Below, one piece after another: positions 1-6,516 of a DNA stretch of 6,958 nt (its first letter is position 1; every line of letters starts with the position of its first letter). Below the pieces are notes generated by a model. It had not been told where the DNA came from and did not search any database. It saw only the letters and a list, made by a program, of their open reading frames with translations. Origin of the DNA: Sulfurimonas sp. (GTDB taxonomy: Bacteria > Campylobacterota > Campylobacteria > Campylobacterales > Sulfurimonadaceae). The stretch lies in contig JAQIBW010000021.1 of the NCBI GenBank assembly GCA_027858865.1, forward strand, positions 1-6,958, given 5' to 3'. Both the position numbers and the translations under genes were made by a program.

Positions 1-18
1 AGATTATTCTTCTCTTTA

Positions 19-141
19 TTATTTGCTGCCTCGTTCGGCAAGATAAATCAGATACATCAATACGGTGGCGATAATAGAAATAAAAAATATAAATACCCAT
101 ACTTGACGAATACCTAAAATAGTAATTACTAATCCTATCAA
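19..141 (-). pseudogene. Possible C-terminal remnant of an integral membrane protein (or a 40-aa membrane peptide)
   Basis: Read on the minus strand, the frame that stops at 21-19 (TAA) is open back to a stop at 174-172. It is strongly hydrophobic: a VITILGIRQVWVF segment, then a helix (IFFISIIATVLMYLIYL) and a polar tail ending AERGSK. This resembles the last transmembrane helix and cytoplasmic tail of a membrane protein whose N-terminal part is missing. The only plausible start inside is TTG at 141-139, which would give a 40-residue peptide, but I see no Shine-Dalgarno before it. The right part of the frame overlaps, antisense, bases that read better as the GT4 remnant (from 107), so only about 19-110 is likely genuine. 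I do not recognise the family. AT-rich antisense DNA can look hydrophobic by chance, so this call is tentative. Confidence 0.35.
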
Positions 142-706
142 TACAAATGAAATACATGAGTTGTCAAAACTTTATACTCCAGACATAACAAGCCCATATA
201 TCGTAAGCATAGGAAGATTATCTCCAGTTAAGCAATTACCATTACTGGTTGAAGCATACGACTATATGATTAAAACTTATAAGCTTCCACACAAACTTGT
301 TTTAGTTGGGATAGGTCATGATGAAGAAAATATTAAAAATAAAATAAAATCTCTTCATTTAGAAGATTCAGTGATATTAACAGGAGCAAAAACTAACCCT
401 TATCCATGGATGCTGCATGCAAAACTTTTTGTGTTAAGTTCTAGGTATGAAGGGTTGGGAATGGTTTTACTTGAAGCATTAGCTTGTAATACCCCACTTA
501 TTGCAACAAAAAGTGAGGGGGGAGTTACAGATGTAATGAGAGGTGAATTAGCGGAACTGTTATGTGAACCAGATGCTAAAAGCTTAGGTGAAACAATGGC
601 TAAAGAGCTTAACAATCCAAAACAAGTAAATTATAATTTATATCTTGAACCTTTTTTATCTTCAACGATTGTAAAGAAATATATAGATTGCTTTTATTCT
701 AAATAA
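107..706 (+). pseudogene. Family 4 glycosyltransferase (GT-B fold), C-terminal half only; 5'-truncated
   Basis: The frame gives the nucleotide-sugar-binding C-terminal domain of a GT4 retaining glycosyltransferase, which would add a sugar to a lipid-linked or LPS-type glycan in the cytoplasm. Numbering from TTG 161, visible features are the GRLSPVKQ phosphate-binding loop (18-25, with R19 and K24), LVLVGIGHDEE (46-56), the KLFVLSSRYEG strand-loop (88-98) and the E-x7-E motif (E97, E105) in EGLGMVLLEA. GT4 enzymes are normally about 350-400 residues; here at most 200 codons are available. The TTG at 161 is unlikely to be the natural start: the same frame continues upstream to 107 as IVITNPINTNEIHELSK, the typical linker just before this domain, and then meets TGA at 104-106. 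The acceptor-binding N-domain is not found in any frame upstream. It is therefore most likely a dead remnant, although the C-domain itself has no frameshift or stop. It converges on the GT9 gene with one base between stop codons. Confidence 0.75.
647..661 (+). repeat. 15-bp direct repeat, copy 1
   Basis: GAACCTTTTTTATCT occurs here, inside the end of the GT4 remnant, and again identically at 725-739, 78 bp downstream in the tail of the GT9 gene. The T-run makes chance similarity plausible. Confidence 0.5.
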
Positions 707-707
707 A

Positions 708-1673
708 TTACTGAAGAGAATAGAGAACCTTTTTTATCTCACTAAAGAGTTCCTTTTTCCTCTCTTTCTGAGATGGAATCATAAAATTTTGTTGAAGTTT
801 CTCATCCCCTACACCCTTCCATCTCTTAGAACTAGCAAAAAGGGTGTCAGCAAAAAATGTCATAGTAGGAGTTCCAACGAGAGATGCTAAGTGGTATGTA
901 CCTGTTGATGTTGATACAAAAAGTTTAAAGTTGCTTATGAGTTTTGCAAAGTAGAGTATGCTCTCTTGTGAAAAATAAAAGACTACATTATAAGCCATAA
1001 ACCTACCCTGCATCTCTTCATAAAGATCTTTTTCATCTGGACCGAATGTCAGTACAACTTGGTATTTATTTTCTATTAAAACAGCATGTATAAGCTCTTC
1101 ATACTCATCCAAATTCCAGTTAGCATCTGATGAGCCGCCAAAGCCTACATGAAAGGCTATTACTTCTTTCTCGATGTCGTTGTTTATGCAAAAAATGTCA
1201 TATATATTCTTTGCATCTTCAAAGTTCAGAAGAGGTTTTTTATATTCTAAATCTATATCAGGAAACAGAGTTTTTGTTAGTTCGAGGTTATACTCAAACT
1301 CAGCCATTTTCACTTCACTTCGCCTTTGTTTAACTCTATGCGTGTAAAAGATCTGTGCTATTTTTGTAGCAGGAGCTATTCTAGTTGGGATTCTTGCTAA
1401 AAATTGAGCCAGTGCTACACGGGTGTTTGAGAAGAGAGTTATGCTTGCATCTATATTTAAACTACGAAACTCAGATGCAAAACTCCAGATGCTCTGAGCA
1501 TAATCGACTATAACCTCATCTATAAAGTCACAAGACTCAGCTAAAGTTTTGTTAAGTGGTGACACACAGGCAATAATTCTATTTTTAGGATTATGATGTT
1601 TAAGAACATACATAGTAGGAAGTGCAGTTATAAAATCACCAAGCTTATCTGTGCGACATACGAGAATATTCAA
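708..1673 (-). CDS. Glycosyltransferase family 9 protein (ADP-heptose:LPS heptosyltransferase-like)
   Basis: This 321-residue cytoplasmic GT-B enzyme resembles the WaaC/WaaF heptosyltransferases, which transfer heptose from an ADP-sugar to the inner core of LPS. The N-terminus shows the family signature RTDKLGDFITALP (7-19), including the conserved D13. The C-domain shows FHVGFGGSSDANW (174-186), the place of the usual HPG...W strand-loop, and STSTGTYHLASLVGTP (254-269), matching the donor-site (S/T)G-x-x-HLA pattern. Length is normal for GT9. The start is TTG at 1673-1671, chosen because GT9 proteins begin exactly at this M-x-ILV-x-R-x-D position. It lies 3 nt after the ugd stop with no strong Shine-Dalgarno, so translation is probably coupled to ugd. 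The exact sugar and acceptor cannot be told from sequence; a hexosyl or O-chain role is possible. Confidence 0.88.
   Translation of the reverse strand: MNILVCRTDKLGDFITALPTMYVLKHHNPKNRIIACVSPLNKTLAESCDFIDEVIVDYAQSIWSFASEFRSLNIDASITLFSNTRVALAQFLARIPTRIAPATKIAQIFYTHRVKQRRSEVKMAEFEYNLELTKTLFPDIDLEYKKPLLNFEDAKNIYDIFCINNDIEKEVIAFHVGFGGSSDANWNLDEYEELIHAVLIENKYQVVLTFGPDEKDLYEEMQGRFMAYNVVFYFSQESILYFAKLISNFKLFVSTSTGTYHLASLVGTPTMTFFADTLFASSKRWKGVGDEKLQQNFMIPSQKERKKELFSEIKKVLYSLQ
725..739 (+). repeat. 15-bp direct repeat, copy 2
   Basis: This is identical to 647-661. On the minus strand it encodes part of the C-terminal helix of the GT9 protein (EIKKVL). The two copies straddle the convergent stop codons. 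Confidence 0.5.
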
Positions 1674-1676
1674 CTT

Positions 1677-3002
1677 TTAGTTCACACCAATCTGAAAATA
1701 TTCAAAACCATATTCATTCATTTTTTCTTTATTAAACTGATTTCTACCATCAAAAAATACTGCATTTTTAAGCAGTTTCTTCATCTCATCAAAATCAGGA
1801 CTTCTAAACTCTTGCCACTCTGTTACAAGAATGACACCATCGGCACTTCTGAGTGCATCATATTTACCATCAACATAAGAAACTTTATCATTATCTTTTA
1901 AGTAATGAGTCTCTGCTTCATGTCTAGCTTTTGGATCATATGCTACAACTTTTGCCCCTCTTGAAGTTAACTCATTTATAATTGTAATAGAACTTGCTTC
2001 TCTCATATCATCAGTCTCAGGTTTAAAACTAAGTCCCCAGATAGCAAAAGTTTTTCCATCTAAGTTTTCACCAAATCTAGCGATTACTTTATTGCTCATT
2101 ACATATTTTTGATCAAGATTAACTGCTTCAACAGCGTCTAGTATTCTAGGGTTATATCCAAAATCTTTTGCTGTTTTCGCTAAAGCCTGAACATCTTTTG
2201 GAAAACAGCTGCCACCATAGCCACAACCAGGGTATATAAAACTGTAACCTATTCTGCTGTCACTTCCGATGCCGTTTCTTACTTTATTAACATCTGCCCC
2301 GACTCTCTCACAGATTTGACTAATCTCATTCATAAAAGATATTTTAGTTGCAAGCATAGCATTTGCAGCATACTTTGTCATCTCAGCACTTTTTATATCC
2401 ATACCGATAAACAACTCATGACGCTTCATAAAAGGAGCATATAACTCTCTCATAACATCCATGGCCTTTTCGCTGTCTGCACCGATTACAACACGGTCAG
2501 GATGCAAGAAGTCATTTACAGCTGCACCTTCTTTTAAGAACTCAGGGTTAGACACAACATCAAACTTTATATCTACACCTCTACGGTCAAGCTCAGATTG
2601 AATCGCAGCTTGAACTTTATCAGCAGTTCCAACCGGTACAGTTGATTTATCAACAACAACCATATAATCATCCATAGACTCACCGATTGTTTTTGCAACA
2701 GCGAACACATCTTTTAAATCAGCACTTCCATCTTCACCCATTGGAGTTCCAACAGCAATAAAAGCTATCTTAGAATTTTTAATAGCTTTGTCCGCATTTG
2801 TAGTAAAATCAAGTGTTTTATTTTTGTAATTTTCTAATGTCATATCTTCTAAACCGGGTTCATAGATAGGGATAATACCTTGTTTTAAATCTTCAATTTT
2901 CTTTTCATCTATATCTACACAAGTTACACGATTCCCCATCTGCGCAAAACATACTCCACTTACTAAACCTACATAACCTGTTCCGATAACTGATATTTTC
3001 AT
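1677..3002 (-). CDS. ugd: UDP-glucose 6-dehydrogenase
   Basis: This cytosolic enzyme oxidises UDP-glucose twice with NAD+ to UDP-glucuronate, a precursor for capsule, O-antigen and LPS sugars. The 441-residue protein is full length. Visible in order are the N-terminal Rossmann motif GTGYVGL (7-13), AVGTPMGEDGSADL (83-96), DKSTVPVGT (118-126, T121), NPEFLKEG (152-159), TKYAANAMLATKISF (209-223, K210 and N214), the catalytic cysteine C266 in GYGGSCFPKD (261-270, with D270), and LSFKPETDDMREA (324-336) of the UDP-binding C-domain. All residues matching the known catalytic set of the Streptococcus pyogenes enzyme (T118, E141/E145, K204, N208, C260, D264) are present. The ATG start has an AGGGA Shine-Dalgarno 7 nt upstream. 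It is first in a two-gene minus-strand unit with the GT9 gene. GDP-mannose dehydrogenase belongs to the same superfamily, but the SCFPKD and SDSRIGYSFIYPGCGYGG context fits UDP-glucose best. Confidence 0.95.
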   Translation of the reverse strand: MKISVIGTGYVGLVSGVCFAQMGNRVTCVDIDEKKIEDLKQGIIPIYEPGLEDMTLENYKNKTLDFTTNADKAIKNSKIAFIAVGTPMGEDGSADLKDVFAVAKTIGESMDDYMVVVDKSTVPVGTADKVQAAIQSELDRRGVDIKFDVVSNPEFLKEGAAVNDFLHPDRVVIGADSEKAMDVMRELYAPFMKRHELFIGMDIKSAEMTKYAANAMLATKISFMNEISQICERVGADVNKVRNGIGSDSRIGYSFIYPGCGYGGSCFPKDVQALAKTAKDFGYNPRILDAVEAVNLDQKYVMSNKVIARFGENLDGKTFAIWGLSFKPETDDMREASSITIINELTSRGAKVVAYDPKARHEAETHYLKDNDKVSYVDGKYDALRSADGVILVTEWQEFRSPDFDEMKKLLKNAVFFDGRNQFNKEKMNEYGFEYFQIGVN

Positions 3003-3009
3003 TAAATAA

Positions 3010-3014
3010 TCCCT
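3010..3014 (-). promoter_or_regulatory. Shine-Dalgarno for ugd
   Basis: On the minus strand AGGGA ends 7 nt before the ugd ATG. This supports the ATG start at 3002-3000. Confidence 0.6.
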
Positions 3015-3032
3015 AAATAAAATAATTTTACG

Positions 3033-3038
3033 ATTTTA
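3033..3038 (-). promoter_or_regulatory. Possible -10 box for the ugd-GT9 unit
   Basis: On the minus strand this reads TAAAAT, about 30 nt before the ugd start. A second TAAAAT lies at 3025-3030. No -35 box is visible, which is usual for housekeeping promoters of Campylobacterota. In such AT-rich DNA this is weak evidence. Confidence 0.3.
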
Positions 3039-3050
3039 CCTTAAAAAGGA

Positions 3051-3056
3051 TATAAT
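3051..3056 (+). promoter_or_regulatory. -10 box of the promoter for the LtaS-like gene
   Basis: A perfect TATAAT lies 25 nt before the TTG start of the downstream gene, in the context GGATATAATTCGCC. The T/A-rich stretch upstream (3023-3047) suits the Campylobacterota sigma-70 type, which relies on AT-rich periodicity instead of a -35 box. Transcription would start near 3062 and give a leader of about 20 nt. It is the only consensus box in the 79-bp divergent region. Confidence 0.65.
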
Positions 3057-3071
3057 TCGCCTTATTTTCAT

Positions 3072-3075
3072 AGGA
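3072..3075 (+). promoter_or_regulatory. Shine-Dalgarno for the LtaS-like gene (sets the TTG start)
   Basis: AGGA lies 6 nt upstream of TTG at 3082. This spacing supports TTG as the start, because the next in-frame ATG (codon 46) is within the first transmembrane region. Confidence 0.6.
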
Positions 3076-3081
3076 CTCAAT

Positions 3082-4992
3082 TTGCAATTTAAAAACAGAT
3101 ACACTCAAGTAATTTCTGCTGTTATTTTCAGTATATTACTTTTTTCAAACCTAAGGCTTTTCTTTTATATTTCTTACCTAGATTACTTCAACGATCTAAC
3201 TTTTTTTGAAACTATAATGTCATTTTTTATGGGAATTCGCGTCGATGTAGCATTGATTTTTACATTTACATCACTTATATGGCTAGCACTGCTTTTACCA
3301 TTTAAGTTTACTACAAACAAAACATCCAGAAGCTTATTAGGGATTTTATGGGGTACACTACTCGGAGCAATAATTTTCTTTAACATTGGTGATATTTTAT
3401 ATTTTGGATTTGTTAATAGACATCTCAATAATGAGCTAGCTTTAATTGGCAACGATGTAGGTATCCTAGTAGATATGGTAATGGATTTCTACCTTTTACA
3501 AACAATATTTGGCACAATATTTTATTTTGTAATTATCTACTTTTTCTATAAAGTATTTAACTCTAATATAAATAACAAAACAATAAAACAAAAAGAATGG
3601 GCTAATATGCTCCTTATTATAATTATTGCTTTTTTAGGTATTCGTGGGAAACTAGATGGTATATCTTTTGGAACATCAGACGCCTTTGCAGTCAATAAAA
3701 TATCTTCAGGAAACTTAGCACTAAATGGTTTTTTCTGCTTTTATCGTGGTGGGACTATACATAATACTGATCACTCTGCTGTAAAACCTGATTTAGCTAT
3801 AAAAAAAGTAAAAGATGCAATAGCCTCTAACAGATTTAAATTTATAGATAACCAATATCCACTAATGAGAAAAAGTACAAGTACATCAAAGAATAATTAT
3901 AACTTCGTTATCATAATGATAGAGAGTTTAAGTGCAAAATACCTAGATGAACTTGCTCACAATAATTTTAAAGTTACCCCAACACTAGATAAACTCGCAC
4001 AACAGGGACAACTCTTTACAAACTTTTTTGCAAATGGGCAGAGATCTCAAGAAGGTATTACAAGCATCTACACTGGAATGACTCAGCCAGTTGGTTTCGA
4101 AAATCTCGGTGAAGGCTTAGAGCTTTACAACCCTTCATACTTAGGTGCTATGGCACAAAAAAACGGTTATTCTACTCTTGCTATGCAAAGCTCTGACAGG
4201 GGTTCTTTTAGAGTAGATAAGCTTAGTTCACTTGCTGGATTCAGCGAATATTATGGTGCTGAAGATATTAAAAAAACAGGAAGTGAATCAGGTGAACCTA
4301 ACTATGGTGCTTGGGACGGTAATGGTTTTAGGTTTCTATCATCAAAGCTAAAAACAATTAAAGAACCATTTATCAGCTTCTTTTTTACAGCCTCAACACA
4401 CTCTCCTTTTTACTCTCCCGGAAAACAGTGGGAAAAGTATCCACATGATACTAAATCAGAAAATGGTTATTTAAATACAGTTAACTATGTTGACTCGCAG
4501 ATTCAAGAATTTTTAGAGACTTCAAAAAAAGAACCATGGTTTGACAGAACTATCTTTATTTTTACAGCTGATCATACCAACCATACTCAACTAAGTAATG
4601 CTAAAAAAATAAATCCATCAAAGGTATATCTAAATGAGTTTCATGTTCCTCTCATAATATATGCACCAAAAATAATAAAACCAAAAATATCACCTATTGT
4701 CTCTTCTCATAATGACATAATTCCAACTATAATAGATACATTAGGATGGGGAAATTCTTTTACAACTATTGGAAATTCTTTATTTGATGATAGCGTTAAG
4801 AATAGATTTGCATTTGTTAAAATGGGAAGTATCGTTGGGATAAGTGATTCAAATGGCTCCATATTTTATAATTTTAAGAACCTAATAAGCGAAAAGGGTT
4901 CTATTTCAAGAGAGAGAGAAGAGCTACTTCTTAGTATTGATTCAGCTCAAGCCCACTTACTTAAAAACTCAAAATGGATGAAAAAAGATTGA
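3082..4992 (+). CDS. LtaS/MdoB-type sulfatase-fold phosphoglycerol (phospho-group) transferase
   Basis: This is a polytopic inner-membrane protein of 636 residues with a periplasmic alkaline-phosphatase/sulfatase-fold domain. The family (LTA synthase, OpgB/MdoB and relatives) moves phosphoglycerol or a similar head group from phospholipid onto a glycan or lipid. About five hydrophobic segments occupy residues 10-32, 41-73 (possibly more than one), 84-108, 128-157 and 175-187. The catalytic domain starts near 272: IIMIESLS (E281, metal), FANGQRSQEG (S322 at the nucleophile position), FTASTHSPF (H440), FTADHTNH (D497, H498, metal), EFHVPLIIYAP (H521) and SSHNDIIPTIIDTLG (H543, D545). The nucleophile position holds Ser, where LtaS has Thr300. 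The start is TTG with AGGA 6 nt upstream and TATAAT before it. The 3' end overlaps the next gene by 19 nt. Substrate is unknown; a Gram-negative host argues against true lipoteichoic acid, so decoration of a periplasmic glucan, LPS or capsule is more likely. Confidence 0.88.
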   Translation: MQFKNRYTQVISAVIFSILLFSNLRLFFYISYLDYFNDLTFFETIMSFFMGIRVDVALIFTFTSLIWLALLLPFKFTTNKTSRSLLGILWGTLLGAIIFFNIGDILYFGFVNRHLNNELALIGNDVGILVDMVMDFYLLQTIFGTIFYFVIIYFFYKVFNSNINNKTIKQKEWANMLLIIIIAFLGIRGKLDGISFGTSDAFAVNKISSGNLALNGFFCFYRGGTIHNTDHSAVKPDLAIKKVKDAIASNRFKFIDNQYPLMRKSTSTSKNNYNFVIIMIESLSAKYLDELAHNNFKVTPTLDKLAQQGQLFTNFFANGQRSQEGITSIYTGMTQPVGFENLGEGLELYNPSYLGAMAQKNGYSTLAMQSSDRGSFRVDKLSSLAGFSEYYGAEDIKKTGSESGEPNYGAWDGNGFRFLSSKLKTIKEPFISFFFTASTHSPFYSPGKQWEKYPHDTKSENGYLNTVNYVDSQIQEFLETSKKEPWFDRTIFIFTADHTNHTQLSNAKKINPSKVYLNEFHVPLIIYAPKIIKPKISPIVSSHNDIIPTIIDTLGWGNSFTTIGNSLFDDSVKNRFAFVKMGSIVGISDSNGSIFYNFKNLISEKGSISREREELLLSIDSAQAHLLKNSKWMKKD

Positions 4993-6248
4993 AAAAACCT
5001 TTTAAATGGGATAACTGTTCAGACCAACCAGCACAACTAAAAGACAAAGCATATAAAAAGAAGATGCGTCAGCGAGAGTTTTTTTCCTTGATAAAAACAA
5101 TCTTTACAGCTCTTTTGATTCTTCCTTTATCGATTATAGCTATGCCCTTTGTAAAAAGAAAACAGATAAGTTCTGAGACTTTTTTTTCTATGGGAGTTGA
5201 TTATCAAAGAGAACCGGAGTTAACGCTAGAACTTTTACAAGAGTTGGATGTTAAAAGAATTTTAATTCGTTTAAAACTTTGGGAACTTGAAACTCTTGAT
5301 GAGCTTAAAAACTTTATATTGAAGAATCAAGATAAAAATATAATACTAAATATACTTCAAGACAGAGAACATGTTGAAGATTTAGAACTTTTGCAAAAAG
5401 ATTTAAGAGTGATTTTTAAAACACTTGATGGACTTATTGATATCTATGAAATCGGCTCAACCATTAACAGAGCAAAATGGGGATTTTTCAGTGTTAATGA
5501 ATACAACAGGTTTTATAAAACTGCTTATGATTTAAAAGAAGCCGAATTCTCAGATGCAAAGCTTATAGGAAGTGGTGTTATAGACTTTGAATACCACTTT
5601 ACAGCACATACTCTTTTTAATTTTTTCAAGTATCACTACGACGGTGTTGCATCTCTTCTTTATGTAGATAGACGTGGTGCACCTGAAAATACACAGATGG
5701 GGTTTACCTTCTCAGATAAAATAGCATTTTTAAGCACTATGGTTTGGATTAGTCCTAAAACAAAACACTCTCTGCATATAACTGAAACAAATTGGCCAAT
5801 TACAGGCACTGCACCATACGCACCGACTAGTGAGCATGAGTGTGTAAGTGAAGAGTTATATGCAGATTTTATGCTTAGGTACTACCTTCTATCCTTTGCA
5901 TCTCAACAGGTTGATTCAGTGTCATGGCATCAGCTGATTGCTCCAGGATATGGACTCGTTGACAATAGAGACGGCATCAAAAAACGCTCAGCATTTGACA
6001 CATATAAGTTTATGCTCCAAACACTAAAGCATGCTCAGTTTTTAAGACTTGATATTAAAAGAGATTACTACATACTTCAATGCTTAGTGAACAATAGACT
6101 TTTGCAAATTCACTGGACGCTAAAGCCTACTACGCTTAAAAATGAAGAGTTTTTCGAGGTATATTCCATGAACGCAAAACTAATAAAAGATGAAACTTTA
6201 GAAATTGGTTCATCTCCTTTATATATATACATCAAAGACGCGGTATAA
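4974..6248 (+). CDS. Membrane-anchored glycosidase-like (TIM-barrel) protein of unknown family
   Basis: This 424-residue protein has a short basic cytoplasmic N-terminus (1-35), one transmembrane helix at about 38-59 (LIKTIFTALLILPLSIIAMP) and a periplasmic domain. The domain looks like a clan GH-A glycoside hydrolase. It opens with SMGVDYQREPELTLELLQE (72-90) and alternates short strands and helices (RILIRLKLW, NIILNIL). It has YEIGSTINRAKWG (158-170) where such enzymes place the acid/base loop, HITETNWP (268-275) with E271 in nucleophile-like surroundings, and SVSWHQL (315-321) near the barrel end. In the usual EIGNEPN pattern the acid/base Glu follows Asn; here those positions are S162 and T163, so activity is uncertain. 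The ATG at 4974 overlaps the LtaS-like gene by 19 nt with no clear Shine-Dalgarno. TTG at 4989, overlapping the upstream TGA, is an alternative start. Tight overlap implies coupled translation and a shared pathway. I do not recognise an assigned family. Confidence 0.7.
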   Translation: MDEKRLKKPFKWDNCSDQPAQLKDKAYKKKMRQREFFSLIKTIFTALLILPLSIIAMPFVKRKQISSETFFSMGVDYQREPELTLELLQELDVKRILIRLKLWELETLDELKNFILKNQDKNIILNILQDREHVEDLELLQKDLRVIFKTLDGLIDIYEIGSTINRAKWGFFSVNEYNRFYKTAYDLKEAEFSDAKLIGSGVIDFEYHFTAHTLFNFFKYHYDGVASLLYVDRRGAPENTQMGFTFSDKIAFLSTMVWISPKTKHSLHITETNWPITGTAPYAPTSEHECVSEELYADFMLRYYLLSFASQQVDSVSWHQLIAPGYGLVDNRDGIKKRSAFDTYKFMLQTLKHAQFLRLDIKRDYYILQCLVNNRLLQIHWTLKPTTLKNEEFFEVYSMNAKLIKDETLEIGSSPLYIYIKDAV

Positions 6249-6252
6249 TTTT

Positions 6253-6285
6253 ATACCAATCCTCACGAATGGTTACTGTTTTAAA
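6253..6285 (+). repeat. Left terminal inverted repeat of the palindromic element
   Basis: These 33 bp match the reverse complement of 6484-6516 at 28 positions by hand count, with no gaps. The mismatches are scattered. It begins 4 nt after the stop codon of the glycosidase-like gene. Confidence 0.8.
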
Positions 6286-6483
6286 CGAGCATATTGTATT
6301 ATAGTGTGAGGCAAAAATCTGCAGAAACTGTTAACAATTTCAAAGATTTTTAACGAAGCAATATGATACAATATGTTCGCACTTCGTGTAAAAAATAAGC
6401 TATCATCTATCTTCGTTAAATCTTTTTGCATTAGCTAGCTAGTCCTGCAAAGATTTGCCTTGTAGCTAATAGTTTATTTTTTA

Positions 6484-6516
6484 TTTAAAGCAGTAACAAT
6501 TAGTGGAGATTGGTAT
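6484..6516 (-). repeat. Right terminal inverted repeat of the palindromic element
   Basis: This is the partner of 6253-6285 (28 of 33 positions complementary). It ends 5 nt before the ATG of the PAP2 gene and contains GGAG at 6505-6508, the only visible Shine-Dalgarno-like sequence for that gene. Confidence 0.8.
6505..6508 (+). promoter_or_regulatory. Likely Shine-Dalgarno of the PAP2 gene, inside the right terminal repeat
   Basis: GGAG lies 13 nt before ATG 6522, which is a long but tolerable spacing. No better candidate is closer. It would be sequestered if the terminal repeats paired in the mRNA. Confidence 0.4.

Larger units (their letters stand above)
6253..6516. mobile_element. MITE-like long imperfect palindrome
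   Basis: The whole 264-bp segment is nearly symmetric about 6384/6385. Pairing each base with its mirror position without gaps, I count by hand about 79 complementary pairs in 130, against roughly a quarter expected by chance. The ends are best conserved, with outermost ATACCAATC at 6253-6261 and GATTGGTAT at 6508-6516, and further matched blocks lie inside. It contains no ORF. The ends fit TA-CCAATC...GATTGG-TA, compatible with a TA target duplication as in IS630/Tc1-type elements, though TA is self-complementary and so proves little. Alternative local hairpins exist: 6290-6299 with 6366-6375 (10 bp), 6313-6320 with 6344-6351 (8 bp), and 6430-6437 with 6463-6470 (8 bp). It could equally be a structured intergenic repeat. 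No transposase is in the window. Confidence 0.7.

Noticed and set aside
1..106. N-terminal domain of the GT4 enzyme in another plus frame (frameshift explanation)
   Set aside because: Neither of the two plus frames I translated (1 and 2) resembles the end of a GT4 N-domain, so a simple frameshift does not restore the gene.
400..615. Minus-strand 71-codon frame inside the GT4 remnant
   Set aside because: It is antisense to the conserved GT4 motifs and has no features of its own.
1593..1901. Plus-strand open frame of 102 codons antisense to the ugd end and GT9 start
   Set aside because: It lies opposite two well-supported genes, has low-complexity Ile/Phe/Lys-rich composition and shows no recognisable domain.
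3183..3452. Minus-strand 89-codon frame inside the LtaS-like gene
   Set aside because: It is antisense to the transmembrane region of a clear gene, and its composition is a by-product of complementing hydrophobic codons.
6253..6516. Simple intrinsic terminator for the LtaS-GH operon
   Set aside because: The structure is far longer than a terminator, has no T-run following a compact GC-rich stem, and is symmetric end to end. It may still reduce read-through.
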